The position numbers were made by a program, and so were the translations under genes. Shown piece after piece: positions 32,198-32,522 of a stretch of 32,522 nucleotides of DNA. Positions within the stretch are counted from its first letter, which is position 1; every line of letters begins with the position of its first letter. The notes under the pieces are model-generated. The model was given only the letters and a program-made list of their open reading frames with translations, had not been told where the DNA came from and did not search any database. This DNA comes from Actinomycetes bacterium (lineage in GTDB: Bacteria; Actinomycetota; Actinomycetes; Jiangellales; Jiangellaceae): NCBI GenBank assembly GCA_021793295.1, contig JAJYTA010000033.1, positions 1-32,522 on the forward strand, given 5' to 3'.

Positions 32198-32228
32198 ATT
32201 TTCTACGGCGAAAGAAAATTCTCGTCAA
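32198..32228 (-). promoter_or_regulatory. Leaderless promoter with overlapping palindrome, ROK regulator
   Basis: On the minus strand TTGACG (32228-32223), a 17-bp spacer, then TAGAAA (32205-32200), ending 7 nt before the ATG. ATTTTCT (32198-32204) and AGAAAAT (32213-32219) form an inverted repeat with an 8-bp centre across the -10. It resembles the AT-rich sites of NagC/XylR-type repressors, suggesting autoregulation. Confidence 0.6.
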
Positions 32229-32522
32229 GTCGATCGCTGTCGCCTCCGCTGCCGCACACCACCAACGATCATGAGTCACCCACGGCGCGCCAACGCCGCC
32301 AACACCTCATGATCACCCCACCAACGCCACCACCACCTCATGATCACCGCCCCCACGCGATCATGAGCCACCAACAGCCCAAACCCACCCCCACCACCAA
32401 CGATCATGAGACACCCACGGCGCGCCAACGCCGCCAACACCTCATGATCGCCCCGCCTGATCACCAGTGAAGGGCGACGGCGGCAACGAGGGCGTGGGAC
32501 CGGCGGCTTCCAGGTAGCCGAC
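32229..32522. repeat. Gene-free end of window with GATCATGAG palindrome array
   Basis: No credible gene is present. A 63-bp unit occurs at 32257-32319 and again at 32392-32454 with two mismatches, 135 bp apart. Each unit is bounded inside by GATCATGAG and its reverse complement CTCATGATC. Counting the middle segment, the 9-mer occurs six times: 32267 (+), 32306 (-), 32337 (-), 32359 (+), 32402 (+) and 32441 (-). The DNA between is C- and A-rich (CCACCAACGCC type). From 32465 to the end I see nothing identifiable. Confidence 0.75.

Noticed and set aside
32257-32454. CRISPR array at the right end
   Set aside because: There are only two long units. The 9-mers alternate in orientation at irregular spacing, there are no uniform spacers and no cas genes nearby.
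32276-32464. 62-codon leftward ORF at the right end
   Set aside because: It is a translation of the repeat array (the segment GDHEVLAALARRG appears twice), with no SD or independent coding signal.

Overview
High-GC DNA with GTG starts, 1-4 bp stop/start overlaps, apparently leaderless promoters, a SARP-type regulator, ROK proteins and large secreted proteins points to an actinomycete. A Jiangella-like soil genus is a guess from overall gene flavour, not something shown here. The window holds 29 protein genes, one of them incomplete at the left edge, and no rRNA, tRNA, IS element or CRISPR array that I can see.

Left region (1-8945): an inducible carbohydrate locus. A Tat-exported DUF4127-family protein is read leftward. 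Divergently, a LacI repressor, an FAD-dependent oxidoreductase, a CUT1-type sugar ABC transporter (lipoprotein plus two permeases, no ATPase), a ROK sugar kinase and NanE (ManNAc-6-P 2-epimerase) form one tight rightward operon. Two copies of an AT-rich, CG-centred palindrome in the divergent promoter region are the likely LacI operators. The end point is GlcNAc-6-P, so the substrate is probably a ManNAc-containing or related amino sugar. There is no sialate lyase, and the roles of the oxidoreductase and DUF4127 are unknown.

Middle (8884-14988): metal handling and housekeeping. A copper operon (copZ, a 35-codon His-rich small ORF, copA) lies behind a CsoR-type operator. It is followed by a repeat-rich gap. 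Next is a MerR-controlled cassette (three-cysteine protein, MerR, YnfA-like membrane protein) behind a textbook 20-bp-spacer MerR promoter that appears leaderless. Then come type 1 isopentenyl-diphosphate isomerase, a SapA-like secreted protein and a Nudix hydrolase.

Centre-right (15040-23745): regulators and secreted proteins. A SARP/BTAD regulator fused to an ABATE-CGNR zinc-finger half, a small secreted protein, and a 1359-residue secreted subtilisin with a C-terminal six-bladed kelch propeller. A divergent TrmB/LuxR-like regulator and an SRPBCC plus TIGR01777 epimerase fusion complete the region.

Right region (23863-32192): a second catabolic operon read leftward. It contains a ROK repressor, a ferric/polyamine-type binding protein, an ATPase, a fused double permease, a creatininase-family amidohydrolase, an argininosuccinate-lyase-like enzyme and a ROK kinase lacking its zinc site. 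Start/stop overlaps tie the last five together. The cargo is unknown; an N-substituted aspartate or sugar-amine conjugate is one possibility. Beyond it, 32257-32454 carries an intergenic repeat array built on GATCATGAG palindromes, and one further copy of this 9-mer sits in the gap near 11855.
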